The notes under the pieces: model-generated
What the model saw: only the letters and a program-made list of their open reading frames with translations
Databases searched by the model: none
What the model was told of the DNA's origin: nothing
Translations under genes and position numbers: made by a program
Source of the DNA: Rhyacophila brunnea
Taxonomy: Eukaryota > Arthropoda > Insecta > Trichoptera > Rhyacophilidae
Reading direction: 5' to 3'
Assembly: GCA_022495005.1 (NCBI GenBank)
Contig: JAGYXB010000456.1
Location: 868,001-932,000 of the forward strand
DNA length: 64,000 bases
Shown: piece after piece, positions 20,961-32,491 of the stretch
How the letters are laid out: the number at the start of each line of letters is the position of its first letter
Numbering within the stretch: position 1 is the stretch's first letter

Positions 20961-21685
20961 CGAGAACTAGAAGATTCTAAGTGTCGATTTTCGGCCAAAC
21001 TAAAGTAATAATGAGGCAGTCTTCCAAGTCACATTATCTACATACTATATCAATATGAGGTCAATATTTCTTATATTTTTTCATTAAACCCCAATACTAC
21101 CGAGTTCTATGTGCACTTTACAAAATATCTGTGGTACTACAGAGTTCTATCATAATCTAAAAAGATCCGAAATACTACAAAGTTCTATGTGCTTTGACAT
21201 TTTGTGGTTGTGAATAGGTACATTTAAAGTTGTTAAAATGTTTTAAATTGCGAGAGTATTTAAGAGTAAAATCTTGTTGTTTTGTATTTTAAATTTATTA
21301 TCAAGACTTCATGCAGTGTATTTATCAATAAACCACCAGTATTTACATAAACTAATATAGCTTCGAGATACATAACCTCAAAAAAAAGTTTCGTGATATT
21401 TGATATCAACAGTAAATTGTGAACTCATATCAGATGAATTATAATATTATGAAACGTAAGTAAGATTTAATAAATTATATTATCCTTATTTTTCATAATT
21501 TCGTTACAAACGACGTTACAGTTACATATTCACAAACCGTTAATTTCAATACCTAGGTACCTACATAATTGATTATTTTAATAATGTGAATGTCGAACGA
21601 ACATTGTACACTTTATTCTTTAGCCTTTTATTTGTTAATAATAATGTTTAAATATTGAGAGTATTTTAAGGCTATTTCATTCATA
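20961..21685. other. non-coding stretch with a degenerate 39-bp triplet repeat
   Basis: The phrase GAGTTCTAT (third copy AAGTTCTAT) recurs at 21102, 21142 and 21179, each preceded by TACTAC, which looks like a decayed tandem repeat of about 39 bp. Nothing else is recognised. Confidence 0.4.
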
Positions 21686-21700
21686 GATTTAATGTTTTAG

Positions 21701-22037
21701 GTTTAAAAGTCTTCCTGGAAGTGATATAAATGTTTGAGATGATTCAAATCTCAGTAGATTAGGTAAAGACATGGCTAAAATCCCTATTCCTGAGAATTCC
21801 CACACTATAGAGATTTAGTATATTAATTATACAATATCATTATGATGTTATGATGGATCTGAAAGATATGCCTCTTGCTGGCTTGAAGATTATTCTAAAA
21901 CTGAGGCGAATAATTTAATAGAAGAATTTTTACACAACATTCCCTCAGCCATTAGTAACAACAATCTTGTATACACAATTACAATAAATGTATCTGATGT
22001 AGATGAAGACAACAAGCCAGTTGAAATAGAACAATAA
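21701..22037 (+). pseudogene. unrecognised decayed coding sequence
   Basis: One plus-strand frame stays coding-like across about 110 codons with only three stops: RFKSLPGSDINV, DDSNLSRLGKDMAKIPIP, then GSERYASCWLEDYSKTEANN and ending KPVEIEQ with TAA. An AATAAA overlaps the final stop. A TTTTAG acceptor-like site lies directly before. It could be the degenerate last exon of a host gene or a retrocopy; the family is not recognised. Confidence 0.4.
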
Positions 22038-22199
22038 ACATTGGGCTTGTGCATCAACGATAGTTTTGTATTTTTATTAAATTATATTTTCAACATAATT
22101 TTCGTTTTAAAATGGTTTTATACAAAAATTACAAAAAAAGATTTTTCCAAATTTCTTTTCCAAGAATTTTATTAATATTAACATGAGAAGTATTTTCAT

Positions 22200-23309
22200 A
22201 AGAAGATTTAACATGCAGCCACTACCAGAGACTTATGATGAATTCATTGAGGCAACAAAGAGAATCTCTAGGAAGAATATTCCAAGGGGGTGCAGAACTG
22301 AGTATATTCCAGGAATGTCATCTGAAACAAAACCTCTGTTAGACAGATATAAGGCACTTTACGAAGAAGACCCTTTTGCTGACGATACACTTGAAGCAGG
22401 AGAAAAAGTATTGGAAGCAATATCTGAGGCACGAAAGGAAAAATGGTGCAATTTGGTAGAGAACCTCGACATGAAACAAAACGCGTGGAAAGTAATAAAA
22501 AACCTCAGTAACGACCCGACAAGTCCACCTCAAATCACTTCGGTAGTCACGCCAAATCAAATCGCCCACCAACTATTTATCAATGGAAAAACGGCTAGGA
22601 AAAAGACAAAAACGTTGCGAAGGAAAAAGTTAGAATACGAAACGAAATAAGTGAAAACAACTTTCTTCAAAACCCCCTCACATTGTCAGAGCTAGAAAGC
22701 GTCATAAAAGATATGAAGAATCACAAAGTAGCCGGATTGGATGAACTGAGAGGAGAACAAATTAAACATTTCAGACCCAAAGCTCTGCAATGGCGACTAC
22801 AAATGTTCAATACATGCGTAAAAACTTTTCGGATTCCCAAAATCTGAAGGAAAGCACGGGTAGTTGCTCTTCTTAAACCAGGTAAAGAAGCAAATGATCC
22901 AAAGCACTTCCGACCGGTTTCGCTACTATACCATCTTTTTAAACTGTTTGAAAGACTGATCCTTAATCGCATCTCAAATTTCTTGGATGAAAAAATAATC
23001 AAAGAGCAGGCTGGTTTTAGGCCTGGAAAATCGTGCTGTGGACAAATTATAAATCTATCACAGCATATCGAAGACGGATATGAACGAAAAGAAATAACTG
23101 GCGTAGTATTCATCGACCTTACCGCTGCATATGACACGGTAAATCATAAAAAGTTATTGAGAAAACCTTATGAACTTACCGCCGATCTCAACTTAACGAC
23201 GCTCATAAGGACATTTCTGCAAAATAGACGTTTTTTCGTAACATTACATGGTAAAAATAGCCGATGGCGATCCCAAAAAAACGGCCTGCCTCAAGGAAAT
23301 GTGCTGGCT
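22200..23309 (+). pseudogene. LINE A ORF2, first block (pre-RT linker and RT motifs 0-B)
   Basis: Linker phrases (RKNIPRGCRTEYIPGMS, NLSNDPTSPPQI) then the reverse transcriptase fingers and palm up to NGLPQGNVLA. There is one frameshift near 22590-22640 and a stop at about 22844. It ends exactly at GGCT, the duplicated target of the solo LTR. Confidence 0.85.
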
Positions 23310-24166
23310 TGTGACGTTGCAGACGTCACCAACGGCCTAATTAACAATTTTAATTAGTGGAGAGGTTTTTCTCTCGCGGGCAACACAAAAATCCTGCGGT
23401 TGGTACTTCGATAAAGCATCCGGGTTCGATAAGTGGTTCGCCGATCGATATCCGCTCGCTTGAAAAATTTTTTTGGTTGAACTTTGACACGATAGGTCGT
23501 GGGAGGAGCTCTGCGTGGCTACTGCCACGCGGTTGTAAATACGTTTCATTTTTATTATTAATTAATCTTAAGTTATTTGTTTTAATTATAACCTCACTCA
23601 CATGTGGATATTTTGTTTAAGCTAGGTTAAGTTGCTGAGGAAATATTATAGTTTGCAGACGGTAGCACGTCTTTTGTTTAACGTAAATATTCGTTCTTTA
23701 TGTTATAATACCATCGTGTATGAACGATGGTGAATTCACTTCGGCGTTGTACCGCCATTATGTACTTTCGTAATTATTTGTTATTACGATATAGTACCAT
23801 TGACTTTTAATTACAATGTCATATTAAATACAGTGAGGTTAAATTATTACGGTGTTTCATTTAACTTAATTGTACCCTATATTATGTTCTTTTACGTTCT
23901 TTTCTTTCACAGAAAAGGCTTTGGCGTCCAGTTCGAGTTTAGCCTTCATAGCTCGCAATTAACCGATGGAACGGTATGATAAACACATCCATCGGATACC
24001 AATTGATTCCGATGGTCCTTTCCGTAACAGGATTGGAATTCACCAGAGAGATAGTGCGAAAACCCAGTACCCTGAGCTAGCGGTGCCTGTTATCTATATA
24101 GACTTGGATAACAGTGTTAATGGATCGAAGGTTGTATGTAGCCCAGATGTTATTTTATTTTTAACA
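23310..24166. mobile_element. solo LTR (857 bp) with 4-bp target duplication
   Basis: Starts TGTGACGTTGCAGACGTCAC and ends TTTTTAACA, so it has the TG...CA ends of an LTR. It is flanked by GGCT on both sides (23306-23309 and 24167-24170). Removing it restores the LINE A reading frame (NVLA directly to PALYNIYTNDQP). No gag or pol is present, so the internal part was lost by recombination between LTRs. A 4-bp duplication points to the Gypsy group. Class is inferred. Confidence 0.85.
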
Positions 24167-24702
24167 GGCTCCAGCCCTATATAATATTTATACAAACGAC
24201 CAGCCAACACCATCGAGTACAAGGCAGTTTATTTACGCGGATGATACGGTCGTAGCAGCTCAAGGCAAGACTTTCGAAGATGTTGAAAATGAACTATCCG
24301 TCACGCTGGAGAAACTCTCAGTGTACTACGAGAGCAACCACCTCAAACCGAACCCACGGAAAACACAAGTATGTGCATTTCATCTTCGGAACAAAGAGGC
24401 CAAAAGAGAACTACGTGTTACGTAGAGAGGCGATAAACTCGACCACTGCCCAACGCCGAGATACCTGGGTGTACTCCTCGACCGCACATTGACGTTCAAG
24501 CAACACTGCATTACTACAAAACTCAAAGTGTGCGCGAGGAACAATATTATAAAGAAACTAACCGGGTCATCTTGGGGAGCGCAACCACATACCCTGCGCA
24601 CGTCTGCCTTAAACCTATGCTTCTCAGCCGCAGAATATGCGGCACCAGTATGGAGCGCATCTGTGCATGCCAAACATGTGGATGTATCAATCAACGAGAC
24701 AG
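24167..24702 (+). pseudogene. LINE A ORF2, second block (YADD motif and thumb)
   Basis: Begins PALYNIYTNDQP, has FIYADDTVVAAQGKTFEDVE, then PRYLGVLLDRTLTFKQH and SAAEYAAPVW. There is a stop and a frameshift near 24420-24440. It ends at the 14-bp word AATCAACGAGACAG, which is duplicated at 30988. Confidence 0.85.
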
Positions 24703-24866
24703 CGGAATGTCCCAAAAAGGGAAAGTTGACATGCGTCAACTGCGTCCGGAAAAATAGGCGGCTCCATCTGACGGCTCCGACGGGTCACAGCCCTCGATCG
24801 CGCGCATGCATATTGCACCGCCAACAAGAAGCCAAGTCTACTTCCGCAACTGACTTCGGAAACCAA
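24703..24866 (+). pseudogene. LINE B ORF1 C-terminus with zinc knuckle
   Basis: KLTCVNCVRKN followed by PTGHSPRSRAC gives a CxxC...HxxxxxC arrangement of the kind found at the end of I-group ORF1 (Gag-like, RNA-binding). 5'-truncated at the insertion site; it ends at TAA just before the ORF2 start. Confidence 0.6.
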
Positions 24867-24868
24867 TA

Positions 24869-24942
24869 ATGGCTATACACCTAAAAGTTGCACAAGCGAA
24901 TCTTGCACGGTGCGAGGTCGCCACAGTCTCTTTTATCAGGTA
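24869..24942 (+). pseudogene. LINE B ORF2 start, first 24 codons
   Basis: MAIHLKVAQANLARCEVATV followed by SFIR is the typical opening of R1/LOA-type ORF2. The frame is cut here by the repeat element; it resumes at 27386 with MESNNVDLALIQEPYTGNTG. Confidence 0.75.
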
Positions 24943-27384
24943 CTAGCTGAAGTACCCGGCTTCGCACAGGGTCACTTCGTGGTTATATTTATCTTAGATA
25001 TTTGAAAAATAATAAGAGTTAATTATTTTTTTAATATTAAAATATCTGTATAATACAATATGGCAATATGAAAATAATTCTAATAGGAGTAAAGGTCAAA
25101 CATAAGAACACTAAATTAAAATCGAATCCAAAATATGAAAACGTTATTAATGTTATTAATATGTAGTAAAAAAAAAATCAAAATTGGATGGAACAAACAA
25201 ACAACAAACTTTGTATTTTATATAATAATAATTTAGAAACCTTCGCAAGTGTGCGCACAACAACTGACAAAAGTTTCATCGCAATCGGATGAATGGTATA
25301 GGAACGCATACGAATATTAGAAGAAGATGATTTTCTAAATCAGAAATCTTCGTGGGCATGCGCATGACAACTCACCAAAGTTTCATTGCAATCGGATTAA
25401 TGGTATAGGAATGCATACGAATAGAAGAAGAAGAAGATGGTTGTACTAATTCAAAAACCTTCGCGGGCGTGCGCACAACAACTGGTCAAAATTTCATCAC
25501 AATCGGATGAATGGCATAAGAACGCATACAAATAGAAGAAGAAAAGATGATTGTACTAATTCAGAAACCTTTGCGGGCAAGGGCACAACACTTGATCAAA
25601 ATGTCATTGCAATCGGATGAATGGTATAGGAACGCATAAGAATAGAAGTAGAAGATGATTTTCTAATTCAGAAATCTTCGTGGGCATGCGCACGACAACT
25701 CGCCAAAGTTTCATTGCAATCGGATGAATGATGTAGGTACGCATTCGAATAGAAGAAGAAGATGATGGTTTTACTAATTCAGAAACCTTCGCAGGCGTGC
25801 GCACGACAACTCACCAAAGTTTCATTGCAATCGGATGAATGGTATAGGAACGCATACGAATAGAAGAAGATGGTTGTACTAATTCAGAAACCTTCCGGGC
25901 TTGCGCACAACAACTGGTCAAATTTTCATCGCAATTGGATGAATGGTATAAGAACGCATACGAATAGAAGAAGATAGAATGAAGAAGAGGAAGAAGATGA
26001 TGATTTTTCTAATTCAGAAACCTCATGGATGTGCATACAACCACTTACCAAAATTTCATTGCAATCGGATGAATGGTATAGGAACCAAGGAAGAAGAAGA
26101 AGATAGTTGTACTAATTCAAAAACCATTGCGGGTGTTACCACAATAACTGACGAAGGTTTCATCGCAATTGGATGAATGGTATAGGGACCATACGAATAA
26201 AAGAATATAGAATGAAGAAGAAGAAGAAGAAGATGGTTGTACTAATTCAGAAACCTTCGCGGGTGTTGGCACAATTATTGACGAAAATTTTATTGCAATC
26301 GGATGAATGGAATAGGAACGCATACGAATAGAAGAATATAGAATAGAAGAAAAATATGAAGAAGAAGATGATTGTACTAATTCAAAAACCATTGCGGGTG
26401 TTACCACAACAACTGACGAAAGTTTTATTGCAATCGGATGAATGGTATAGGGACCATACGAATAAAAGAAGAGAAAATGAAGAAGAAGAAGAAGAAGAAG
26501 ATGGTTGTACTATTTCAGAAACCTTTGCGGGTGTTAACACAACAACTGACGAAGGTTTTATTGCAATCGGATGAATGGTATAGGGACCATACGAATAAAA
26601 GAAGATAAAATGAAGAAGAAGAAGAAGATGATGATTTTTCTAATTTAGAAACCTTCATGGGTGTGCATACAACCACTTACCAAAATTTCATTGCAATCGG
26701 ATGAATGGTATAGGAACCATACGAATAAAAAAAAATATAATGAAGAAGAAGAAGAAGGTGATGATTTTTCTAATTCAGAAACCTTCATGGGTGTGCATAC
26801 AACCACTTACCAAAATTTCATTGCAATCAGATGAATGGTATAGGAACCAAGGAAGAAGAAGAAGATACTTGTACTAATTCAAAAACCATTGCGGGTGTTA
26901 CCACAACAACTGACGAAGGTTTTATTGCAATCGGATGAATGGTATAGGGACCATACGAATAAAAGAAGATAAAATGAAGAAGAAGAAGAAGAAGAAGACA
27001 GTTGTACTATTTCAGAAACCTTTGCGGGTGTTAACACAACAACTGACGAAGGTTTCATTGCAATCGGATGAATGGTATAGGAACCATACGAATAAAAGAA
27101 AATAGAATGAAGAAGAAGAAGAAGTGAGGATTTTTCTAATTCAGAAACCTTCATGGATGTGCATACAACCCCTTACCAAAATTTCATTGCAATCGGATGA
27201 ATGGTATAGAAACGCATACGGGACAGACAGACAGACATTCATTTTTATATATTAGTATAGCCTATACTCTTCCCGCAAGTGCAAGCAATAAGTTTACAAA
27301 GTTTTATCGCAATCGGATGAACGGTATGGCTGCGCATTAAATACGAACAAACAAACACACAAATATTAATTTTTATATATTAGA
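24943..27384 (+). repeat. minisatellite-bearing element, 18 units, inserted in LINE B
   Basis: Opens with CTAGCTGAAGTACCCGGCTT and an AT-rich leader, then carries 18 units anchored on AATCGGATGAATGG (from 25283 to 27311). Unit lengths fall in two classes, about 104-111 bp and 129-135 bp, the difference lying mostly in (GAA)n and spacer tracts. The first five intervals are all of the short class; later ones mix. It closes with two copies of a TTTTTATATATTAG end preceded by GACAGACAGACA. No coding capacity. It looks like the internally amplified 3' tail of a retroelement. Confidence 0.8.
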
Positions 27385-27385
27385 T

Positions 27386-28432
27386 ATGGAATCTAATAAC
27401 GTGGACCTGGCGTTAATCCAGGAACCGTACACTGGCAACACGGGTCAAATCCGTTCGTCACTTTTTTCAGGTATCATTTTTCAGAAGCCGAGCAGTCTGT
27501 ATCCAGTGAAGGCAGCTATTCTTGTGCGTCGAACGTCATCTATAACCCACTGCATTTTACTTTCCGAGTTTAACTCATATAGTTGCGCTGTTGTAGAACT
27601 CGACTACTTAGGAGAAACGCTACTGGTCGGATAACTGTACTGCGCGCCGTCGGTGCACATCGATGAATCGCTGACCGGCATGAGCAGGCTAATGAACACT
27701 TCAAAGGGTCACAGGCTGTTACTCGGAGGCGACGTAAACGCAAAGAGCATCTGGTGGGGCAGTCGGCGTACTGATAGCAGAGGCACAGCCATGTCAGATT
27801 TTTTAGCACAGCACGACCTAAACGTATTAAACGAGGGCTCTGTCCCAACGTTTGAAACGATCAGAGGAACTCGTAAGCTGGAAGGCTATTTTAATATTAC
27901 TGCGTGTTCCAACGCTCTGCTTACCAGAGTTGAAAATTGGAGAGTATGTCGTGATGCAGCGTTTGGATCCGACCACAATGCGATTGTTTTTTCATTACAG
28001 GCCGCAAATAGCTACGCTGCAAACAAAACTTCAAATGTCAATCAACAGCGACCAGGTTTGTTTAAGACGTCCAAGGCTAACTGGATAGATTTTGGGCTTG
28101 CACTTATTTCCCAGATTCAGGATTGCGGTATCACTGTAGATAGTTTGGATAGCGTCACATACGCACATGAGCTCGAAAACATTGTCAAAGAATGGTCATT
28201 GGTGAACGAGTCGGCATGCGAGAGCACGATGGTGCGCTCTTCGGGCGAAGGATTCCAAAGAAAAAGTAATCCATGGTGGAGTCCGAAATTGGATACACTG
28301 AAGACGGCTTTTAGAGTAGCAAGGACAAAATTTCGAAATTCAGGCGTGGTTCAACGACCGTTCACTCAACAAATTTTTGAAGCCGCAAAGAATAAGTATG
28401 AAACTGCGATTGCGGAAGCGAAATTAGAAAGC
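27386..28432 (+). pseudogene. LINE B apurinic endonuclease domain
   Basis: LALIQEPYTGNTGQIRS, then LLLGGDVNAKSIWWGS, NVLNEGSVPTFE and FGSDHNAIVF are the metal-binding and catalytic motifs of the APE-like endonuclease of R1-type LINEs. An in-frame stop occurs at 27632 and a second at 28433 with a frameshift after it. Confidence 0.88.
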
Positions 28433-28433
28433 T

Positions 28434-29696
28434 AGAAGAGCCATTCATCAGGGAAAAGAGAATGTATGGTCTAGTCTTCAGAGATTGCTCAAAAGTAAGG
28501 CGTTCAAACAGCCTGAAACTCTGACAATCATCGGTCGCATGACCTCTTCGGCTCTCGAATCTGCAGAGGCTGTTCTTGCGTATTTTTTTCCAGACGACAG
28601 TATTGCAAACGAAACGGAGCAACAGACATTGATCCGAAATGCCGCCTCGATTCCTTCAAAGGAAGATGACGACGAGAACTTCACTCTCGAGGAGGTCGAA
28701 AGAACAATGAGGCTGTTCAATCCAGCTAAAGCTCCGGGACACGACAGCTTCACGGCGGATATCTGTCTCAATTCATTCTTAACTGTTCCTAGAATAGTTG
28801 TCGCTCTTTATAATGCTTGTTTGCGAATTGGTCATTTTCCAAAAATTTGGAAGGTAGCTAGAGTGGTGGTCATTCCCAAACCGGGAAAGGACGACTACGC
28901 TATCGTCTCGTCATATCGTCCCATCGGATTGCTGCCCGTGTTCAGTAAAGTACTCGAAAAAATATTTATTAATCTAGTTTCTTGGAAACTTCAGACTAAA
29001 CATCTGCTCAGCGAATCCAAGTACGGTTTCACCCCTCAAAAGAGTACTGAAGACGCGCTTCATGCAGCAATTGATAGAATCATGGGGGCTAACCGCGATG
29101 GTCAGCTCGTATTGGCGGTATCTCTTGATATCAAAGGCGCGTTTGACAACGCATGGTGGCCATATCTTCTTCAACAGTTGAAATCTAAAAATTGTCCCGC
29201 TAACATTTTCAGGCTCATCAAAAACTATCTATCCGACCGAAAAGTCTTCGTCGAATATCTGCATCTAGCATCTGCTACCAAAGAGACATCAAAGGGATGC
29301 ATACAAGGTTGGTCTTGCGGCCCTGTACTGTGGAACATAGTTCTCGACGATCTTCTCTCTATGCCGTTTCCTGAAGGTGTACACGCACAGGCCTTTGCTG
29401 ATGATGTATTTCTGATTATGGAATCCAAAGAACTTGGTTCTCTAGAAACCATGACTAACAGCGTGTTGGAGAGCATCGAGGCCTGGGGAAGGAAGTTCAA
29501 ACTGTCTTTCTCCGCGGAGAAAACGAAGGCCTTATTCTTTACTAGGAGGCGCGTCTCTCCGCCTTCGCTGGTGATGAATGGGCAGCCTCTATCTTTTTCT
29601 AGGGATTTTAAACTTTTAGGGGTAGTAATCGATGACAAACTAAATTGGTCAAAGCACGCGGACAGCATCTGCAAAAGAGCAGCGGTGACTAGCTAG
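28434..29696 (+). pseudogene. LINE B reverse transcriptase domain
   Basis: RVVVIPKPGKDDY, SYRPIGLLPVFSKVLEKIF, SLDIKGAFDNAWWPYLL (motif A), IQGWSCGPVLWNIVLDDLL (motif B) and HAQAFADDVFLIME (motif C, FADD), then LLGVVIDDKLNWSKH. All catalytic aspartates are present. The frame is open for about 400 codons and ends early at 29694-29696; the usual thumb and connection segment after it is deleted. Confidence 0.92.
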
Positions 29697-29709
29697 ACTA
29701 TTTTCTGAA

Positions 29710-30545
29710 GTGGTTTCTTATCCTGCAACGTTGGAAAGCAACGAATGCAATAACATGCCGATTTTCACGGATGGGAGCAAAATTGATGGCGGTACTGGTG
29801 CAGGGTTTGTAGCATACATTAATGGCGGTGAGATAGCGGCTCGTAAGTACCGCCTTGCCAACTATTGCACGGTAATGCAGGCCGAACTCTATGCCATCCA
29901 ATGCGCTCTGGAGTGGGCAGGCTCAGATCCAATCCAACGAAAGCTCATCGAAAACCATAGTATTTGTATTCATTCGGACTTCAAAAGCTCAATCCAAGCA
30001 ATTGGAGATCGCTTGTCTACTAATCCGATTGTCTTTTCTATTCACAGCGAATCCGCAATACTGAGACGGCGCCACCCCGAGGTGCACTTCAAGTGGATAA
30101 GGTGACACACCGGGATAGAAGGAAATGAAAGACCTGACAAATTGGCTCGGCATGGTGCCACTGAACCCAATACCATAGCTTATGACAAATTTCCTCTGAG
30201 CTACGCGAAAATTACAATTTCAGATATGGTGAAAAACGAATGGAACTCACGATACATAAACTCATCGACATCGACCCGAAACTTTTTACCTTCAATTTTA
30301 GCAGCACTTGAGATGACTCAGATTCTTACAGGTCACGGAGTCATGCGAGCATACCTGCACCGGTTTAAAATAACATCTGATGGAAAGTGTCCATGCGACG
30401 ACGGAAGGGACCAGGACGTCCTACATTTACTCCTAGATTGTCAAATCTTTAGCAAGGAGCGGCACAACCTGAACTTTTTCTTACAGATGGCAGATGCGGG
30501 GATTCGAGACCTTCCGGGGACCATGGCAAACGAGGCCACTTTTTA
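29710..30545 (+). pseudogene. LINE B RNase H domain and C-terminus
   Basis: IFTDGSKIDGGTGAGFVAY (first aspartate), QAELYAIQCALEWA (glutamate), CIHSDFKSSIQA (aspartate), and after a TGA in the WIR-HTGIEGNE segment the last acidic site is replaced (NERPDKLA). The C-terminal knuckle CPCDDGRDQDVLHLLLDC follows. Presence of RNase H argues for the I/LOA/R1 side of LINEs rather than Jockey or CR1. Confidence 0.88.
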
Positions 30546-30987
30546 ATTTCTGTATTGATAAAAAGAATAAATATAATAAATGGTGACATGTAAAGATGAT
30601 TCATGCCTTTCAGATCCAGTGACTGCAATCATATAAGATAGGATAAGTATATGCTCAGAATATCATATATATACCACGGGAAAAAAACTCGACTACAAAT
30701 CGCAGTCCTCAGTTCCCAATGAATACGACAAAATATTCATCAGAATCACCTCCGCCTTGCGCTACTAAGAATTTTCCAGGGTTTTTGCAAGGCGGTTTCA
30801 TAGGCCCTGGCTGAATTCAAATTAGCAATACCCGATGCGGGTAGAAGAACAGTTTTCAATAAGGCATGTTCTCTCAGCCGGCACAATTTTCATTTGACTA
30901 GCATCAAGTAGAGTAGTTTGCGTGCCAAAGTCCTTAAGAAACCTCGATAGTAAATGCGAGGTATCCATAAAGGCATCTAGAAAAAAA

Positions 30988-31562
30988 AATCAACGAGACA
31001 GGTCGCATCATATCGGGATGCCTGCGACCGACCCTCGTTGATAAAATATACCCCATCATAGGCATAGCTCCTCCCGATAAACGAAGAGAAGTAGCGGTGA
31101 ATGTCGAAAGAAGGAAGCAGACGCATGATCCCAGACACCCACTCCATGGACATCAAGCAGAGACCTCAAGGCTCAAGTCCAGAAAAAGCTTCCTTAAAAG
31201 GACAACGGAAGTGGATTGCCTACCAGAAGAGAGTCGTATCCAGAAATGGAAAGAAAGACTCTGCAATCCTTGGATAGAGCCAACAGAGGAACCCTCGCCG
31301 GGACACGAACTTCCCCTCGATGTCTGGAAGGCACTGAACAGACTAAGAGTCAGTGTCACAAGGTGCAAGACAAACCTCAAGAAGTGGGGTGTCTTAACCG
31401 GCGAGGATGTCTCATGCGAAGCATATGTTGGTTTGCCCTCGAATTAGGATTGAGTGTGTTGAGGAGGACCTGTTGAAGGCCAATGACAGGGCGGTCTCCA
31501 CTGCAACGTTTTGGAAAGGAGCGGTGTGATCCCGGACACGATAAGTAAGTAAGTAAGTAACA
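30988..31562 (+). pseudogene. LINE A ORF2 end and (TAAG)n tail
   Basis: Frame resumes with SGCLRPTLVDKIYPIIGIAP, then SRLKSRKSFLKR, LDVWKALNRLRVSVTRCK, KWGVLTGED. After a frameshift EEDLLKANDRAV ends at a TGA (31527-31529 area). The tail is four TAAG units. It continues exactly the block ending at 24702. Confidence 0.82.
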
Positions 31563-31844
31563 TGAGAAGTGAAACTATGTGTCCTGAATCACCAGGATTT
31601 CCATACAAATACAAAAACCTTGTAGTAAAGGCGATTTGTTTGAGTTTCAGGTGGACAAAGTTCAACTGAATTTATGATATATAAAATTAACCATAGTAGT
31701 TTTATTGATAGTTACAACATGGTAGTACCATCATTGATTATATTCAATCAAAAAAATATTGAAAACATTCACAATTAACAAAATACAAGCGTTGAAAACT
31801 ACGACAGCCCATAACTTTTTTGCTGCAGTTGTTCACTTAGAACC

Positions 31845-31920
31845 CTGTAGTTCTTGGGTCACGCAATGTGTGCTACCCGTGCTCACGTATGGCTGCGAGA
31901 CGTGACCCTCAACATGAGAG
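31845..31920 (+). pseudogene. tiny LINE fragment
   Basis: CVLPVLTYGCET in one frame, matching the conserved box seen in the fragment at 8577. Too short for more. Confidence 0.45.
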
Positions 31921-31992
31921 ATGTCCAAAGGCTTATTAATTTATGTAATATCTATATAATATAATATAATATAGAAACATGCTTATTACGTA

Positions 31993-32236
31993 CAGCGCTT
32001 AAAATGGAAAAGTTTACGAACCGGAGCGCTCGAAAATTTTCTGAGGATATTAACAACGTTATCAAATTTTATGTGTATTTTATAAACATAAGTGTACTAG
32101 ATTTTTTGTTATATCTTTCTATGGCATATCTAGCTCAGACGCTCAAATTATTTTGTCCTTGAGACGGAGCGATAACTTTACAGATTTCACGAACCGGAAC
32201 GGCGCTCCGGTGCGCTCCGGTCCATTTCCAGTCCTG
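31993..32236. mobile_element. hAT-type MITE, 244 bp, with 8-bp target duplication
   Basis: Ends are CAGCGCTTAAAATGGA and, inward from the right, CAGGACTGGAAATGGA. Flanking octamers ATTACGTA (31985-31992) and ATTGCGTA (32237-32244) match at seven of eight positions. CCGGAGCGC occurs near both ends. Confidence 0.85.
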
Positions 32237-32419
32237 ATTGCGTATAAATTGAATGTTCCTGTAAATGACTAACTGTTCCGATTCATTATAATTATTATTG
32301 ATTAAATAAAAATGTCATAAAAATATTATTTTGAATAAGCGCGAAACGTAATTTTGTCTATGCTCGATTTGATTAATTTGTTTATGGTCTATTGTCAGAT
32401 CACAAACGTCAAAATATAT

Positions 32420-32491
32420 TAGACAACCTGTCCGAAGTGGCTTGTTTACAATATTATAATGTTTTAAAACAATTATACACCTAATTGTAAG
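32420..32491 (+). other. possible 5' UTR exon of the THAP gene
   Basis: A good donor (TAAG/GTGAGT) lies at 32491-32492, about 320 bp before the acceptor at 32811-32812 that precedes the coding start. The start of the exon is a guess. Confidence 0.3.

Larger units (their letters stand above)
24703..30987 (+). mobile_element. LINE B (R1/LOA-type of the I group), inserted in LINE A
   Basis: Flanked by a perfect 14-bp duplication AATCAACGAGACAG (24689-24702 and 30988-31001), with a poly(A) run just before the right copy. The content in order: ORF1 zinc-knuckle end, ORF2 start, an unrelated 2.4-kb insertion (24943-27384), then endonuclease, reverse transcriptase, RNase H, and a 3' UTR of about 440 bp with a CCGCCTTGC/GCAAGGCGG hairpin. 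Broken by stops, a frameshift and a deletion between RT and RNase H. Confidence 0.88.
22200..31562 (+). mobile_element. LINE A (Jockey/CR1-group), 5'-truncated and split by two later insertions
   Basis: Three blocks of one ORF2 are present: 22200-23309, 24167-24702 and 30988-31515, followed by a (TAAG)n tail to 31562. Block 1 has LLKPGKEANDP, FRPVSLLYHLFKLFERLI, EQAGFRPGKSC and FIDLTAAYDTVNH, then NGLPQGN. Block 2 resumes with NIYTNDQP and FIYADDTVV (motif C). Block 3 resumes in frame at a repeated 14-bp word and continues SGCLRPTLVDKIYPI and APPDKRREV. Stops, a frameshift and a TGG-to-TGA change show it is dead. The solo LTR and LINE B are both younger than this element. Confidence 0.88.

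Noticed and set aside
24943..27384. CRISPR-like array
   Set aside because: Units are adjacent and similar along their whole length, with no unique spacers, in a eukaryotic retroelement context; it is a minisatellite.
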